From contig NZ_CP058579.1 in NCBI RefSeq assembly GCF_013402875.1, positions 1,984,001-2,048,000 on the forward strand: a DNA stretch of 64,000 nucleotides, read 5' to 3'. The DNA is from Halorarum salinum (GTDB lineage Archaea > Halobacteriota > Halobacteria > Halobacteriales > Haloferacaceae). Positions within the stretch are counted from its first letter, which is position 1. Each line of letters starts with the position of its first letter. A model generated the notes under the pieces. It did no database searches, was not told the origin of the DNA, and was given only the letters and a program-made list of their open reading frames with translations. A program made the position numbers and the translations under genes. This document shows, piece by piece, positions 41,091 through 49,070 of this stretch.

Positions 41091-41474
41091 ATGAGAGTAG
41101 AAGTAACCATCGTGGCCGACGAGACCGAACTGCCTCAGATTAGATCCCTAATCGACGGGATAGAGGACGAAGCAGAACTGACTGTGACGGACGACGAGGA
41201 GAACGACCCGTCAGACCTAGATCTGACCAACGAACAGCGCTATGTCATCGCAGCACTGCAAGAGTCACCTGAGTCAGCGCTCCGTGTCGTTCATCGGGTC
41301 GCAACCGAGCTTGAAGGAACGCCCTTTGACGATTACCAAGAAGAAGACGGATGGACCGACGAACGGCAACACATCCGAGATATGCTCTGGTCCATGAAGA
41401 GTGATGGATTGGTGGATAACGACGGGCAACTGTGGTACGCAACTGATGAGGCACCTCCGTACGTGCTGGAATAG
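41091..41474 (+). CDS. Acidic winged-helix-like protein, 127 aa
   Basis: The N-terminal half resembles a small sensor (VEVTIVADETELPQIRSLID). The second half (LTNEQRYVIAALQESPESAL, RQHIRDMLWSMKSDGLVDND) reads like a winged helix. The gap before it is unremarkable except for the inverted repeat, and a TATA-like AGTTATTAC lies about 40 bp upstream. Confidence 0.5.
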   Translation: MRVEVTIVADETELPQIRSLIDGIEDEAELTVTDDEENDPSDLDLTNEQRYVIAALQESPESALRVVHRVATELEGTPFDDYQEEDGWTDERQHIRDMLWSMKSDGLVDNDGQLWYATDEAPPYVLE

Positions 41475-41718
41475 TCCCTGAAAAAGACCCTCTCCATCTC
41501 GCTGTGTATTCTCTCCTGGTCCCTATTCACCAGTTCCAACAATCCTCTGGGCCTCGTCCGGGTCTTTCTCCGTGTAGTGGTCCGTCTGTACCGAGATTCT
41601 CGTATATAGGTTCGCATCAGCAAATACAATGCGAAAGAATAGAATCTGCTCCATACCCCTGACTCAACGCTCTCAAGAAGACATCTCCGTCGATGAGGTG
41701 AGGATCCGACCCACTTGT

Positions 41719-42555
41719 CTAGGCATTCTTCGGAGGATAGTAGTTAGATACGAAATCGGCTACTAATGCCCTGACCAGGTTTACTCGGTACTGCCGGTGT
41801 ATATAGTGCGAGATGAGTCCGGTCGCGAAGAGCCCGAATATGAATACTGCGTTGTCCCAGAGTTGCATCGGGATGGTGTCGACGGTAAGGAGTACGCCTG
41901 ACCACCCATAAATCGAAAATTCGTTGCCGTTTATCCATATCAAGGGAGCTGCCACGATCCCGAGCCCTACAGAGAAGAATGCAAGGCTCCGGAATAAGTT
42001 CGCAATAGCAAAGAAGCGGTCAACCCTCTGACTCACGCCCTGATTCACCACGTATGCAAATGTGATCTGAAATACCTCTCCCGCTTGGTCTTCACCGATA
42101 CTGGATACTGTCTGTTGCATCCGAAATTGTGCCTCAAGGAGATAGATCAGTTTTGCTTCCAGCGATTGAAACCCAGGATCCTCAGAGAGCGTTGCCACCC
42201 AGGAATCAAGATCAGTATCATCAAACTCAACGGCCTCACATTCGCTATTTACCTCGGTTTGGAGATACTTCTGACGGAGTTCAGCCACACCCTCGTCCTG
42301 CAGTTTGTTTTCCAAGTCCGTCGGGAACCCAAATATCCACTTGTATAAGCGACTGGATAAGTGTTGGATCAGATGCCCGAAAACGTAGCTTACAACAAGG
42401 AATGCGAAGAAAAAGGTGAGACTGTTGAGTGTCTCCGTGCTCATTCCCAAGTCAAGTACGTGGAGGAGTATCGACGTGAAAAACAAACCCGGGATGAGAT
42501 TGACCAGTATGTCAAAGACATTGAAGTTCAGCAGGGAGACTTGATTGGTAGACAC
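41719..42555 (-). CDS. Four-helix membrane protein, candidate effector
   Basis: 278 residues. Two N-terminal helices (FDILVNLIPGLFFTSILLHV, TFFFAFLVVSYVFGHLI) and two C-terminal helices (LAFFSVGLGIVAAPLIWI, VFIFGLFATGLISHYI) flank a soluble central domain of about 120 residues (FGFPTDLENKLQDEGVAELR ... GFQSLEAKLIYLLEAQF). No known family. It is the last gene of a two-gene unit with the NDRT-like gene, five bases apart. Membrane proteins next to nucleoside-processing enzymes are common in defence systems, where they disrupt the membrane. Confidence 0.6.
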   Translation of the reverse strand: MSTNQVSLLNFNVFDILVNLIPGLFFTSILLHVLDLGMSTETLNSLTFFFAFLVVSYVFGHLIQHLSSRLYKWIFGFPTDLENKLQDEGVAELRQKYLQTEVNSECEAVEFDDTDLDSWVATLSEDPGFQSLEAKLIYLLEAQFRMQQTVSSIGEDQAGEVFQITFAYVVNQGVSQRVDRFFAIANLFRSLAFFSVGLGIVAAPLIWINGNEFSIYGWSGVLLTVDTIPMQLWDNAVFIFGLFATGLISHYIHRQYRVNLVRALVADFVSNYYPPKNA

Positions 42556-42559
42556 AACG

Positions 42560-43015
42560 TCAGATTCGTCTCACTGAGAGGAGGTTAAATATGTTGTTTA
42601 CCGCTTCTTCAAGACTCTCGTATACTGCTCGTGAGTGCCCTTCAAGGAAGAGAGGGACAGATTCCTCCGTGTCGTTCCAAATGATTACCGGGATATCATG
42701 CTCTGTTGCTACGTAGGCTTCAATAGAGGCCCCGGCAAGGTTCCGATGGCCAATCCGCCGAAGGAGAACGGCGTCTGAAGCCTTGACCATCTCAAGATCC
42801 CTGGCAATGATCTCCTCGACGTGTTCTCGTGCTTTTACTTGCGAGTGGCCGTGCTGTTCAAACGGGTTAATCCACGATATCTCCGGCCACGTCGACTGTA
42901 TCTTCTCGTGCCACTCGAAGGGGTTCGGGCCGTCGCTGATAGGTCCCGCCAGATATACCGTGTGTTTCTCCTCATTTTGGGCAACAGGGTGATTTTCCGG
43001 GGTGTTGCCAGCCAT
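42560..43015 (-). CDS. Nucleoside 2-deoxyribosyltransferase-like protein
   Basis: 151 residues. The pattern VYLAGPISDG (nucleoside-binding loop), WINPFEQ, ARDLEMVKASDAVLL and GASIEAYVATEHDIPVIIWND (catalytic Glu in SIEA) identifies the NDRT/deoxyribohydrolase superfamily. A TATA-like CATATAAACC lies about 40 bp upstream of ATG 43015. Stand-alone NDRT-like proteins can salvage nucleosides or act in conflict systems by breaking N-glycosidic bonds or making nucleotide signals. Its coupling to a membrane protein favours the second. Confidence 0.65.
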   Translation of the reverse strand: MAGNTPENHPVAQNEEKHTVYLAGPISDGPNPFEWHEKIQSTWPEISWINPFEQHGHSQVKAREHVEEIIARDLEMVKASDAVLLRRIGHRNLAGASIEAYVATEHDIPVIIWNDTEESVPLFLEGHSRAVYESLEEAVNNIFNLLSVRRI

Positions 43016-43155
43016 GCTCTTGAATAGGAATTCCTGGATATGAATCCTTGGTTTATATGAGTTGGCTGTGGTCGAGTCCCAGCGAATCTGGAGTTACAGG
43101 AGGCTATTCGCTGTCCCGTATTTCGTGTTGGATCGTACGGTATTCGACATCTGGA

Positions 43156-43719
43156 TTAACGGAGGTGCTCAAGAATCTGTAGGAACCGGAACGCTGGCTC
43201 CCCGTAATCCTTCTTCTCTTCTCCAGCAAGCTCACGGAGTTCCGTCACGCGCTCCGTGTATCCCTCGTTAATCACTAATTCAATCGTGTGATCGTTCTCG
43301 TCTTCAAAATCCTGGGCGAGCCGAGCAAGCCCATCCGTCAGATATCCCTGGGGGATGATCGGCGCCCAAAGCTGGAAGATATACTCGTCGGCGTCATCGA
43401 AGATCTCTGTAACGTACTTGTGATCGGCTTCAAACTTCTTCCAGAGCTTCTCCAGCGTGAACTGGTAGCCCTCGTTGCCGAACTCTTTCCACCGATTTGT
43501 GGATGGTGTGCCTGGATAAATCGTACCATGAAGGTGAGTGATAACCTCACAGGCGTAGATAACCTGCTCCCCATTAGTGGAATTGATACCGATGACGTCG
43601 ATCTCCGTCTGCTCACCTTGCGTTTTTGACCGCTGGTTGTAACTGACGATTTCGCAGTCGGTGATGAGTTTGTGGTAGGCACCGACGATGTGCTCACCGA
43701 GTTGGGTTTCCGACACCAT
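43156..43719 (-). CDS. Restriction-endonuclease-like (PD-(D/E)xK) protein
   Basis: 187 residues. EHIVGAYHKLITDCEIVSYNQRSK is a typical helix-strand start. It is followed by TEIDVIGINSTNGEQVIYACEVITHL, in which the Asp and later Glu before Val/Ile are likely catalytic. The second half is helical (NRWKEFGNEGYQFTLEKLWK). It could cleave foreign DNA. It lies upstream of the NDRT-like gene on the same strand, 140 bp away. Confidence 0.6.
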   Translation of the reverse strand: MVSETQLGEHIVGAYHKLITDCEIVSYNQRSKTQGEQTEIDVIGINSTNGEQVIYACEVITHLHGTIYPGTPSTNRWKEFGNEGYQFTLEKLWKKFEADHKYVTEIFDDADEYIFQLWAPIIPQGYLTDGLARLAQDFEDENDHTIELVINEGYTERVTELRELAGEEKKDYGEPAFRFLQILEHLR

Positions 43720-43812
43720 ATTTTTCTGAACGATACAGCGGGGAGATATATACCCTTGTTTTACCTCACTGACGTATAACTCTCGATGCCGAATCTGATC
43801 GCCAGCGTGTGG

Positions 43813-44673
43813 CTATGTCATGACCGGTGATTCTACATCTGTGAGATCTATGTACCGGACGCCAATGTGCGTGGCCATCCCGAACAAGATCCCGGCTCCG
43901 TGACTGACGATGTTGATGAGTCCACCGGAGCTACTCACGATTTCCGGGGGGAGCGCGATCGCAAACCCATGGACACTGACAAACGCGGCACAGACAAGGA
44001 GGACACTCAGCATGAAGTTATTCTCGGCCCACTGTGACAGTTGACCGGGCGCAGCTACGTATTCCGTGAACGTACTGGCGTACGTCACCACCCAGATACC
44101 GACACCAAGGGCCAGCGCTCCTATTCGAGAGGTTGTGGCACCTAACCACGCAAAGATATATCCGAAGAACAACCCCAGTGAGAGCATTGCAATTGGCTCC
44201 TCCTGCTCATCAGCAATCGTCTGTAGGACCGACACAAGGAGGAATCCATCGATCGCGCCGACCACACCGGAGAAGCCGCGATCGTTCTGTATGCTCAATC
44301 CCACAATCTCGTTGTATGCGATGTAACTACTCCCACTCACGATCAGTGGGCCGACCGTTAACATGAGGAGGAGTCCGGTCCAGAATCGCCGTTCTACGTT
44401 CCGGACACGGTATAGCAGCCAGCATGGGATGATCAAGATGAGATAGATCCCGATGTTGTTCAGGAGGTGGCCGTCACCAGGCCGATGATCGTGCACCAGC
44501 GAATTCGTCCAGAACGCGTACCAGCGGGGAGCGGTGTGGTCAAGCGCCAACCCGTTCTGGAAGGATAGCGAGGTCCAGTAGTAGATCGAAGCAAGGATCA
44601 CAGGAATCGAGAGCAGGAGAAGTCCCTCAGCGACGTGCCGAGGCGATACACGAGCATCCCGTGATAGTGTCAT
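43813..44673 (-). CDS. Rhomboid-family intramembrane protein
   Basis: 286 residues from ATG 44673 (ATG 44721 alternative). Six or seven hydrophobic helices. HLLNNIGIYLI provides the HxxxN-like oxyanion element. RGFSGVVGAIDG has the catalytic GFSG serine motif. NIVSHGAGILFGM has the His in the last helix. These match the rhomboid protease signature, so it should cut membrane proteins. It is on the same strand as, but not overlapping, the nuclease-like gene. Confidence 0.65.
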   Translation of the reverse strand: MTLSRDARVSPRHVAEGLLLLSIPVILASIYYWTSLSFQNGLALDHTAPRWYAFWTNSLVHDHRPGDGHLLNNIGIYLILIIPCWLLYRVRNVERRFWTGLLLMLTVGPLIVSGSSYIAYNEIVGLSIQNDRGFSGVVGAIDGFLLVSVLQTIADEQEEPIAMLSLGLFFGYIFAWLGATTSRIGALALGVGIWVVTYASTFTEYVAAPGQLSQWAENNFMLSVLLVCAAFVSVHGFAIALPPEIVSSSGGLINIVSHGAGILFGMATHIGVRYIDLTDVESPVMT

Positions 44674-44757
44674 CACCACAACCGCAAGGTGCCTCGGTAC
44701 ATGATTGTACTGACTAGACACGAAAGAGACCGACCATTCTCCGAGCCAGCTACCAGC

Positions 44758-45108
44758 CTACCCGGAGTCTTCGGCAGGATACAGCACGCACTGGCGTCGC
44801 CCCACTAACGCCTCCGGCTGCACGAACACGAGTTCCATCCCGTCTGTCAGGGTGAACGGGTCACCATCCCCCACCCTGAAATAGTTCTGCGGCAGTGCCA
44901 GCACGTCCTCGTTGATGCTGCTTGAGCCAATCCAGTGTGCATCACCTGATGCGATCAACGGGTAGCCAGCTGCTGTCAGCACGATCCCGTCGTACGCCGG
45001 ATGCGTTCCGAACTGGACCACCCCGCCTCGCACAAAAATTTCTGCGTCGAATACGGCCGCTGGAACCAGGAGGCGGCTATCACGGTACGTGGCGGTCCCG
45101 AGCTCCAT
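44758..45108 (-). CDS. Hypothetical protein, 116 aa
   Basis: ATG 45108 is chosen because AGGAGACG immediately precedes it. The protein is rich in strands (LLVPAAVFDAEIFVRGGVVQ, YDGIVLTAAGYPLIASGDAHW, GMELVFVQPEALVG) and could be a small beta barrel. No helix-membrane segment and no family. It probably shares the promoter at 45541. Confidence 0.5.
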   Translation of the reverse strand: MELGTATYRDSRLLVPAAVFDAEIFVRGGVVQFGTHPAYDGIVLTAAGYPLIASGDAHWIGSSSINEDVLALPQNYFRVGDGDPFTLTDGMELVFVQPEALVGRRQCVLYPAEDSG

Positions 45109-45157
45109 CGTCTCCTGTATGCTCAACGCCCAGCACGAAGAAGATGCACACCAGTTT

Positions 45158-45517
45158 TCATGTGTAGTCCCCGAGGAACACATACCGCTCTCGGACATCG
45201 TACTGTTGCGGATCATCAACACTGTGGGCCGTGATTACCGTCGCCGTCATCCCCTCGACCGCGACCACAACTGCTCGCGGCTTGTCGGTCTCGGCGGCCG
45301 GCTCCGGGGCAAACACCACGAACACCTCACCGTAGGTATCGTAGAAGATGCGGCCGTAGGGCTGGAGCACCATGTCTTCGACGACGGGGAACGAAAACCC
45401 GGCCCGCTGCCGCACCCGCTCATCTGCGTGATGGGAGAACTGGAGAAACAAGACCTCCTCGAGAACGCGTACGGATGGGACGTGATCCGGGACCGATTCA
45501 GCGTCCACCACCGCCAT
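45158..45517 (-). CDS. Hypothetical protein, 119 aa, RelE/barnase-like flavour
   Basis: Start ATG 45517 fits a TATA box (CTTATATAAACC) about 25 bp upstream, so leaderless. The pattern SHHADERVRQRAGFSFPVV, then YGRIFYDTYGEVFVVFAPE and AVVVAVEGMTATVITAHS recalls phage barnase/RelE-like nucleases (helix with His and Arg pairs, then an antiparallel sheet). This is only a resemblance. Confidence 0.45.
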   Translation of the reverse strand: MAVVDAESVPDHVPSVRVLEEVLFLQFSHHADERVRQRAGFSFPVVEDMVLQPYGRIFYDTYGEVFVVFAPEPAAETDKPRAVVVAVEGMTATVITAHSVDDPQQYDVRERYVFLGDYT

Positions 45518-45540
45518 AGTAGTATTCCAGTCCGAATTGG

Positions 45541-45550
45541 TTTATATAAG
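45541..45550 (-). promoter_or_regulatory. TATA box for the 45158-45517 gene
   Basis: The minus-strand sequence CTTATATAAA lies about 25-30 bp before ATG 45517. Confidence 0.6.
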
Positions 45551-45555
45551 TTCAG

Positions 45556-45813
45556 TCAGGTAGGGACGCCAGCCGGATTCACGAGCTGCCGTGTGCGTTC
45601 CCGATACCCGCGTTGCTCCTGGCGGCCCTGGTACTCGGCCACGGCCACAATCAGCATCGCTATGACCAACAGGAGGCTCGCCACGCCGAGTACCCAGCCT
45701 GCGTATGGATAGTCCAGGAAGGACAACACCTTGGACAGGAGGACGCCGCCAATCCCTGACTCAAGGAACGGCCGTGCCATCGACAACTTCACCGCAACCA
45801 CCGTATACACCAC
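45556..45813 (-). CDS. Small membrane protein, 85 aa
   Basis: From GTG 45813 (ATG 45780 gives a shorter form). Two hydrophobic stretches (IGGVLLSKVLSFLDYPYAGW, VLGVASLLLVIAMLIVAVAEY) and a very basic tail (RQEQRGYRERTRQLV). It ends the operon that runs leftward from 47635. Confidence 0.55.
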   Translation of the reverse strand: MVYTVVAVKLSMARPFLESGIGGVLLSKVLSFLDYPYAGWVLGVASLLLVIAMLIVAVAEYQGRQEQRGYRERTRQLVNPAGVPT

Positions 45814-45823
45814 AAAGAGGGCG

Positions 45824-46102
45824 TCACTGCGTGTACAACGCCCAGACCTTCCGTTTCTTTAACCGCCCGTCCGGGGTGGTTGGTACAAATAACCGGTAGT
45901 CGCGGGTCCGATAGCGATGTATTTCTCGACGGTCTTTCATCCGTTCGCCTTCGCGCTGTACCTCTCTCTTGGCCGCGGCGCCACCAATCCGGAAGAACCG
46001 GGCGTACGTGAGGGTAAGTTTCCGTCCATCAGAATCCCTGACCGTGATGGTGCGCCCCACCAAGTCTCGCGGATAGCGCGGCCGGCCTTTGCGTGCCATC
46101 AT
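45824..46102 (-). CDS. Basic hypothetical protein, 92 aa
   Basis: Its ATGATG overlaps the previous stop. It is strongly basic (KGRPRYPRDLVGRTITVRDS, KDRREIHRYRTRDYR) and has a strand-rich start, unusual in this acidic proteome. It may bind nucleic acid or the membrane surface. Confidence 0.55.
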   Translation of the reverse strand: MMARKGRPRYPRDLVGRTITVRDSDGRKLTLTYARFFRIGGAAAKREVQREGERMKDRREIHRYRTRDYRLFVPTTPDGRLKKRKVWALYTQ

Positions 46103-46566
46103 TCGGGCACCTCCGTCGGACCTGACGGCCCCAGGTCGGTTGGGAACCGGTTTTTGGCCTCGCTCACGGCATCAAGTGCGTCCTGCAGCCCGTCCTGTGC
46201 CTCAGCCGGAGCGGTCTCCTGCAGCTCGGTGAGAAGCGCCTGTGCGTTCTCCAGTCCGGTCCCATCCCGAAGACCATTCGCCTGTCCAACCGTCCGGTTC
46301 AACGCCGTGAGCGCCCGATCACGCGCCTCCGTCAGATTCGCTTCTGCAGCGACGAATGCCTCGGACGCACGTTCGTGTGCGATCTCTCCCGGCGGTTTCA
46401 CCCCGATCCGTTGGAGGGTGTCATCAACCGCGAGGTCGATGCTGTACAGGGGATGGTCTGGCCCGATCACTCCGGGATTGACGTCTCGTGGTGTTTCGGG
46501 TGCCGCTGCGCCGGAAGCGACTGAGAAAAAGAGGCTTATCAGTAGGAGTGTGGTTGCACGTTTCAT
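46099..46566 (-). CDS. Secreted helical protein, DUF5667-like
   Basis: 155 residues. A signal peptide (TTLLLISLFFSVASGAAA) is followed by PGVIGPDHPLYSIDLAVDDTL, then a long helix with Glu/Ala repeats, as in DUF5667 domains of exported prokaryotic proteins. One sequon pair (NLT, NRT). It lies 10 bp after the stop of the membrane gene upstream in the operon. Confidence 0.65.
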   Translation of the reverse strand: MKRATTLLLISLFFSVASGAAAPETPRDVNPGVIGPDHPLYSIDLAVDDTLQRIGVKPPGEIAHERASEAFVAAEANLTEARDRALTALNRTVGQANGLRDGTGLENAQALLTELQETAPAEAQDGLQDALDAVSEAKNRFPTDLGPSGPTEVPE

Positions 46567-46576
46567 AGTATCACGA

Positions 46577-47635
46577 TTACAACAGGGTGGTCAGCCAGTT
46601 CCACAGCCCGATGAACGCACCAATCACCCGCCGGTCAAGCTCCGTGTTTCCCGGCACCTCAGGTTCTGGTTCTCCGACCTGGGCCTGGATCGAGTCGCCC
46701 TCAGCCGTCCCGAGATCGACCTCGGTACAGTCATCGATCCGCTCGATCACACTGTCACGGTCGCAATCCCAGTTCACGCCTGTCCACCCGGTCGGTCCGT
46801 CAACGGTCCCGGTCATGGCGGGGGTGACGGTGACGTTCCCGAATACGCGGCTCGTATTCACGGTGAACAGGACACTGGTCTGCTCTGCTCCGTCCAGGGT
46901 CACGTCTTGTTGTTCGGTGATACAGCTGCTGCGGCCGAACGGTCCTGGAGCACAGAACTCGGCGGTGACTGAGCCGACTACTGGGGAATCATACCCGTTT
47001 GTGATGTCGATGGTGATGGTGGCGTCTTCTCCACGGGTCACGTCTGAGTCGCCGGTAGCGGAGAATTCGACCTGTTCATCCCGGTCAACCTCGTACTCGG
47101 TTGCCACCCACCAACAGGTGGTTGTGTACCTCCCCTGTGTCAAGGGGCGGATTGTGAGGTCGCCTACCTCTATCTTATCGTGGTCACCGATTCCTCGCGT
47201 CTCCGTCTCAACGAGCCTGTTTAAATTCCCGTCTTCATCAACTTCGTACACGGTCACCGCTCCACCACAGGATCGCCGGAAATTCCCATTTGGATCCACG
47301 TATCCTGAACTGGTTTTGCGCGTGTCAATCCGGTAGTCGCCGATATGGATGTTGTCGCACTGGGCGATGGGCCGGTATCCTTCGTTCTCCTCGAACTGGT
47401 CGAAGAAGTCCGGGGTGCCACAGTAGGAGATAAGTGAAGGGTCGTCGGCCTGGAGGGCGGAAAAGGAGAACAGCCCTGCTCCGCCGAGGACGGCGAGTAC
47501 GCCGATGAGCAGGATGCCGGCGGCGATACGGCCGCGGTCTGTTGAGAGGAGGGCTGTGGGGATGTCAGTATCACCGAGGACTGGGGCAGATCGATAGCGG
47601 GGTGTCTGCCTGTACCAGTGTTCGACAGAATTGGT
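46577..47635 (-). CDS. Membrane-anchored exported protein, start unresolved
   Basis: The frame is open from TAA 47636-47638 to 46577 (352 residues). A membrane helix (AAGILLIGVLAVLGGAGLFSF) lies near residue 45 and an ectodomain with Cys residues follows (SYCGTPDFF, CDNIHIGDY, CWWVATEYE), including an Ig-like stretch, then a final hydrophobic end (VIGAFIGLWNWLTTLL). GTG 47299 is the only standard start in frame and would remove the helix. The TATA box at 47634-47644 predicts a start near 47610, where the frame has none. So either a non-standard start or an indel near the CCCC runs exists. Confidence 0.6.
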   Translation of the reverse strand, partial: TNSVEHWYRQTPRYRSAPVLGDTDIPTALLSTDRGRIAAGILLIGVLAVLGGAGLFSFSALQADDPSLISYCGTPDFFDQFEENEGYRPIAQCDNIHIGDYRIDTRKTSSGYVDPNGNFRRSCGGAVTVYEVDEDGNLNRLVETETRGIGDHDKIEVGDLTIRPLTQGRYTTTCWWVATEYEVDRDEQVEFSATGDSDVTRGEDATITIDITNGYDSPVVGSVTAEFCAPGPFGRSSCITEQQDVTLDGAEQTSVLFTVNTSRVFGNVTVTPAMTGTVDGPTGWTGVNWDCDRDSVIERIDDCTEVDLGTAEGDSIQAQVGEPEPEVPGNTELDRRVIGAFIGLWNWLTTLL

Positions 47636-47644
47636 TTAAATAAG
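47634..47644 (-). promoter_or_regulatory. TATA box of the leftward operon at 47.6 kb
   Basis: Minus-strand CTTATTTAAAC, identical in core to the TATA boxes at 37535 and 24369. Confidence 0.6.
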
Positions 47645-47678
47645 TTATCTACCGTGGTGTGTCGTCCCCCTGTCCCAG

Positions 47679-48020
47679 CTAGTCGTGGTGGTTGGCCGGC
47701 CGTAACCCCTTCTCGCGTTGCTCGGCGGTGAGCCACTGCCACACCCACGGATCTTCCACGTCGTCGTTCCACATGTGGTAGCGTTTGAGCCAGACCGGGT
47801 CTTTCGCGTGCTCATCATCGTTCAACGCGGTCATCTTGTTCCGGTAGTACACAGGCGGGTTGCACGCGGTGCAGATGAACACCCCCGGCTCCTCAGAGGC
47901 ATGCCTCAGAAAGGTGGGCACACGATCATAGGCTGAGAACGAGTTCATCCCGACGAGGCCGCCGAGAACAGGTTTGAGTGGTGTAGCGCAGTCGTGTAGC
48001 TTCTGCTGGTCTGAATTCAT
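47679..48020 (-). CDS. Hypothetical protein, 113 aa
   Basis: A soluble protein with aromatic residues and a possible C-x2-C site (FICTACNPP). The end is Trp-rich (DPWVWQWLTAEQREKG) and His-terminated. It may be a small zinc protein. No family. It lies between the divergent zinc-ribbon gene and the TATA box of the next operon. Confidence 0.5.
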   Translation of the reverse strand: MNSDQQKLHDCATPLKPVLGGLVGMNSFSAYDRVPTFLRHASEEPGVFICTACNPPVYYRNKMTALNDDEHAKDPVWLKRYHMWNDDVEDPWVWQWLTAEQREKGLRPANHHD

Positions 48021-48052
48021 GGTACGATTTTCCCCTCCCCAATGGAGATGTG

Positions 48053-48166
48053 TTAGGTCCGTAGCTTAACACGGGTGAGACAGCTTGGGCAGCTTGTATA
48101 GGCCGGTGGCTGTTTCGCTCCTGTGTAGTTCCAGGTGTGACTACATCGCTGGCAGGTTAATTCCAT
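48053..48166 (-). CDS. Small zinc-ribbon protein, 37 aa
   Basis: ATG 48166 opens a 37-residue frame reading CQRC near the start and CPSC near the end, with the intervening HTWNYTG typical of haloarchaeal transcription-factor-like zinc ribbons. A TATA box (GGTATAAA, about 48191-48199) is 30 bp upstream. The stop lies at 48053-48055. The four-Cys ribbon makes it likely real despite its size. Confidence 0.65.
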   Translation of the reverse strand: MELTCQRCSHTWNYTGAKQPPAYTSCPSCLTRVKLRT

Positions 48167-48190
48167 GAACTATGTATGTATGCTAAAGTA

Positions 48191-48198
48191 TTTATACC
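48191..48198. promoter_or_regulatory. Shared TATA region between divergent small genes
   Basis: TTTATACC (plus strand) reads GGTATAAA on the minus strand. It serves the zinc-ribbon gene (30 bp) and perhaps the plus-strand genes at 48232 (36 bp). Confidence 0.45.
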
Positions 48199-48231
48199 AG
48201 TATGGTAACTGACATAAACAAGTGACACACC

Positions 48232-48363
48232 ATGGACCGAACACGACTCAACTACGACGATCTCCCGCTGCATCTACAGCGTGTCGTCGACACGATGGAA
48301 CAGGACTTCCACAAACAGACAGAACCCAACGGCCGCGTCTCCTACGCACTCGGCGGTGACTAA
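48232..48363 (+). CDS. Small protein, 43 aa
   Basis: ATG 48232 begins a charged helical protein (TRLNYDDLPLHLQRVVDTME, FHKQTEPNGRVSYALGGD). Codon use is like the neighbours. It ends three bases before the next ATG. No family. Confidence 0.45.
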   Translation: MDRTRLNYDDLPLHLQRVVDTMEQDFHKQTEPNGRVSYALGGD

Positions 48364-48365
48364 CG

Positions 48366-48536
48366 ATGACGCAGAAAGGCAACATCGAAGCCGCCCACGA
48401 TGCCGGAAAGCACGGATGGCCATCCCCAGAAACCGCCTCCCGACATAACTACCACGACGCAGAGCTGCGGGCCTGGACTGCCGGAATGAAGAAACGGTGC
48501 GAGGATCAGTACGAAGCGTTCGCGGATGCAGCCTAA
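48366..48536 (+). CDS. Small protein, 56 aa
   Basis: ATG 48366, separated from the previous stop by two bases. The sequence is amphipathic (IEAAHDAGKHGWPSPETASR, ELRAWTAGMKKRCEDQYEAF), rich in His and aromatic residues. It forms an operon with the 43-residue gene. Function unknown. Confidence 0.45.
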   Translation: MTQKGNIEAAHDAGKHGWPSPETASRHNYHDAELRAWTAGMKKRCEDQYEAFADAA

Positions 48537-48620
48537 GAAACTGCATTCCCACCTCTACCTTCTTCTCAATCCAGAGTACCGGCGAAAGAGTCTCGGAGTT
48601 CTACCGCGTATCAACAGGTA

Positions 48621-49070
48621 ATGCCGGGAGGTGTGGAGGAAACGCTCGTGCTGGTGAAGCCGGACGCCGTCGACCGCAACCTTGTCGGCGACGTCCTCCA
48701 CCGGTTCGAAGCAGCTGGCCTCTCGATCGCGGCCCTCGAGCTCCAGCATCCATCCACCACCCTTGTTGAGGAGCATTATGAGGAACACCGGGGCAAGGAC
48801 TTCTATCCCGGATTGGTGGCCTTTCTCGCGGAGAACCCGGTGGTCGCCGCCATCCTACAGGGTGAGAACGCTGTTACGACTGCACGGACCATCGCCGGCG
48901 AGACCGAACCCGTGAACGCCGAGGATGGGACGATCCGCGGCGATCTCGGCCAGGATACGCTGGAACAGGCGGATGCGGAGAACCGTGCACTGTACAATCT
49001 GGTGCACACCGCAGATAGTCCACAGGCAGCACAGCGCGAGATCACCATGTGGTTCCCGGACAACGCCTAA
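48621..49070 (+). CDS. ndk: Nucleoside diphosphate kinase
   Basis: 149 residues. Visible signatures: LVLVKPDAVDRNLVG at the N terminus (Lys and Pro of the NTP site), GENAVTTAR, GTIRGDLG (Arg of the phosphate site), and NLVHTADSPQAAQREI with the phospho-acceptor His. It transfers the gamma phosphate between nucleotides and keeps NTP pools balanced. Length matches the family. A viral or plasmid copy could supply nucleotides for DNA replication. It overlaps the convergent gene by four bases. Confidence 0.9.
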   Translation: MPGGVEETLVLVKPDAVDRNLVGDVLHRFEAAGLSIAALELQHPSTTLVEEHYEEHRGKDFYPGLVAFLAENPVVAAILQGENAVTTARTIAGETEPVNAEDGTIRGDLGQDTLEQADAENRALYNLVHTADSPQAAQREITMWFPDNA

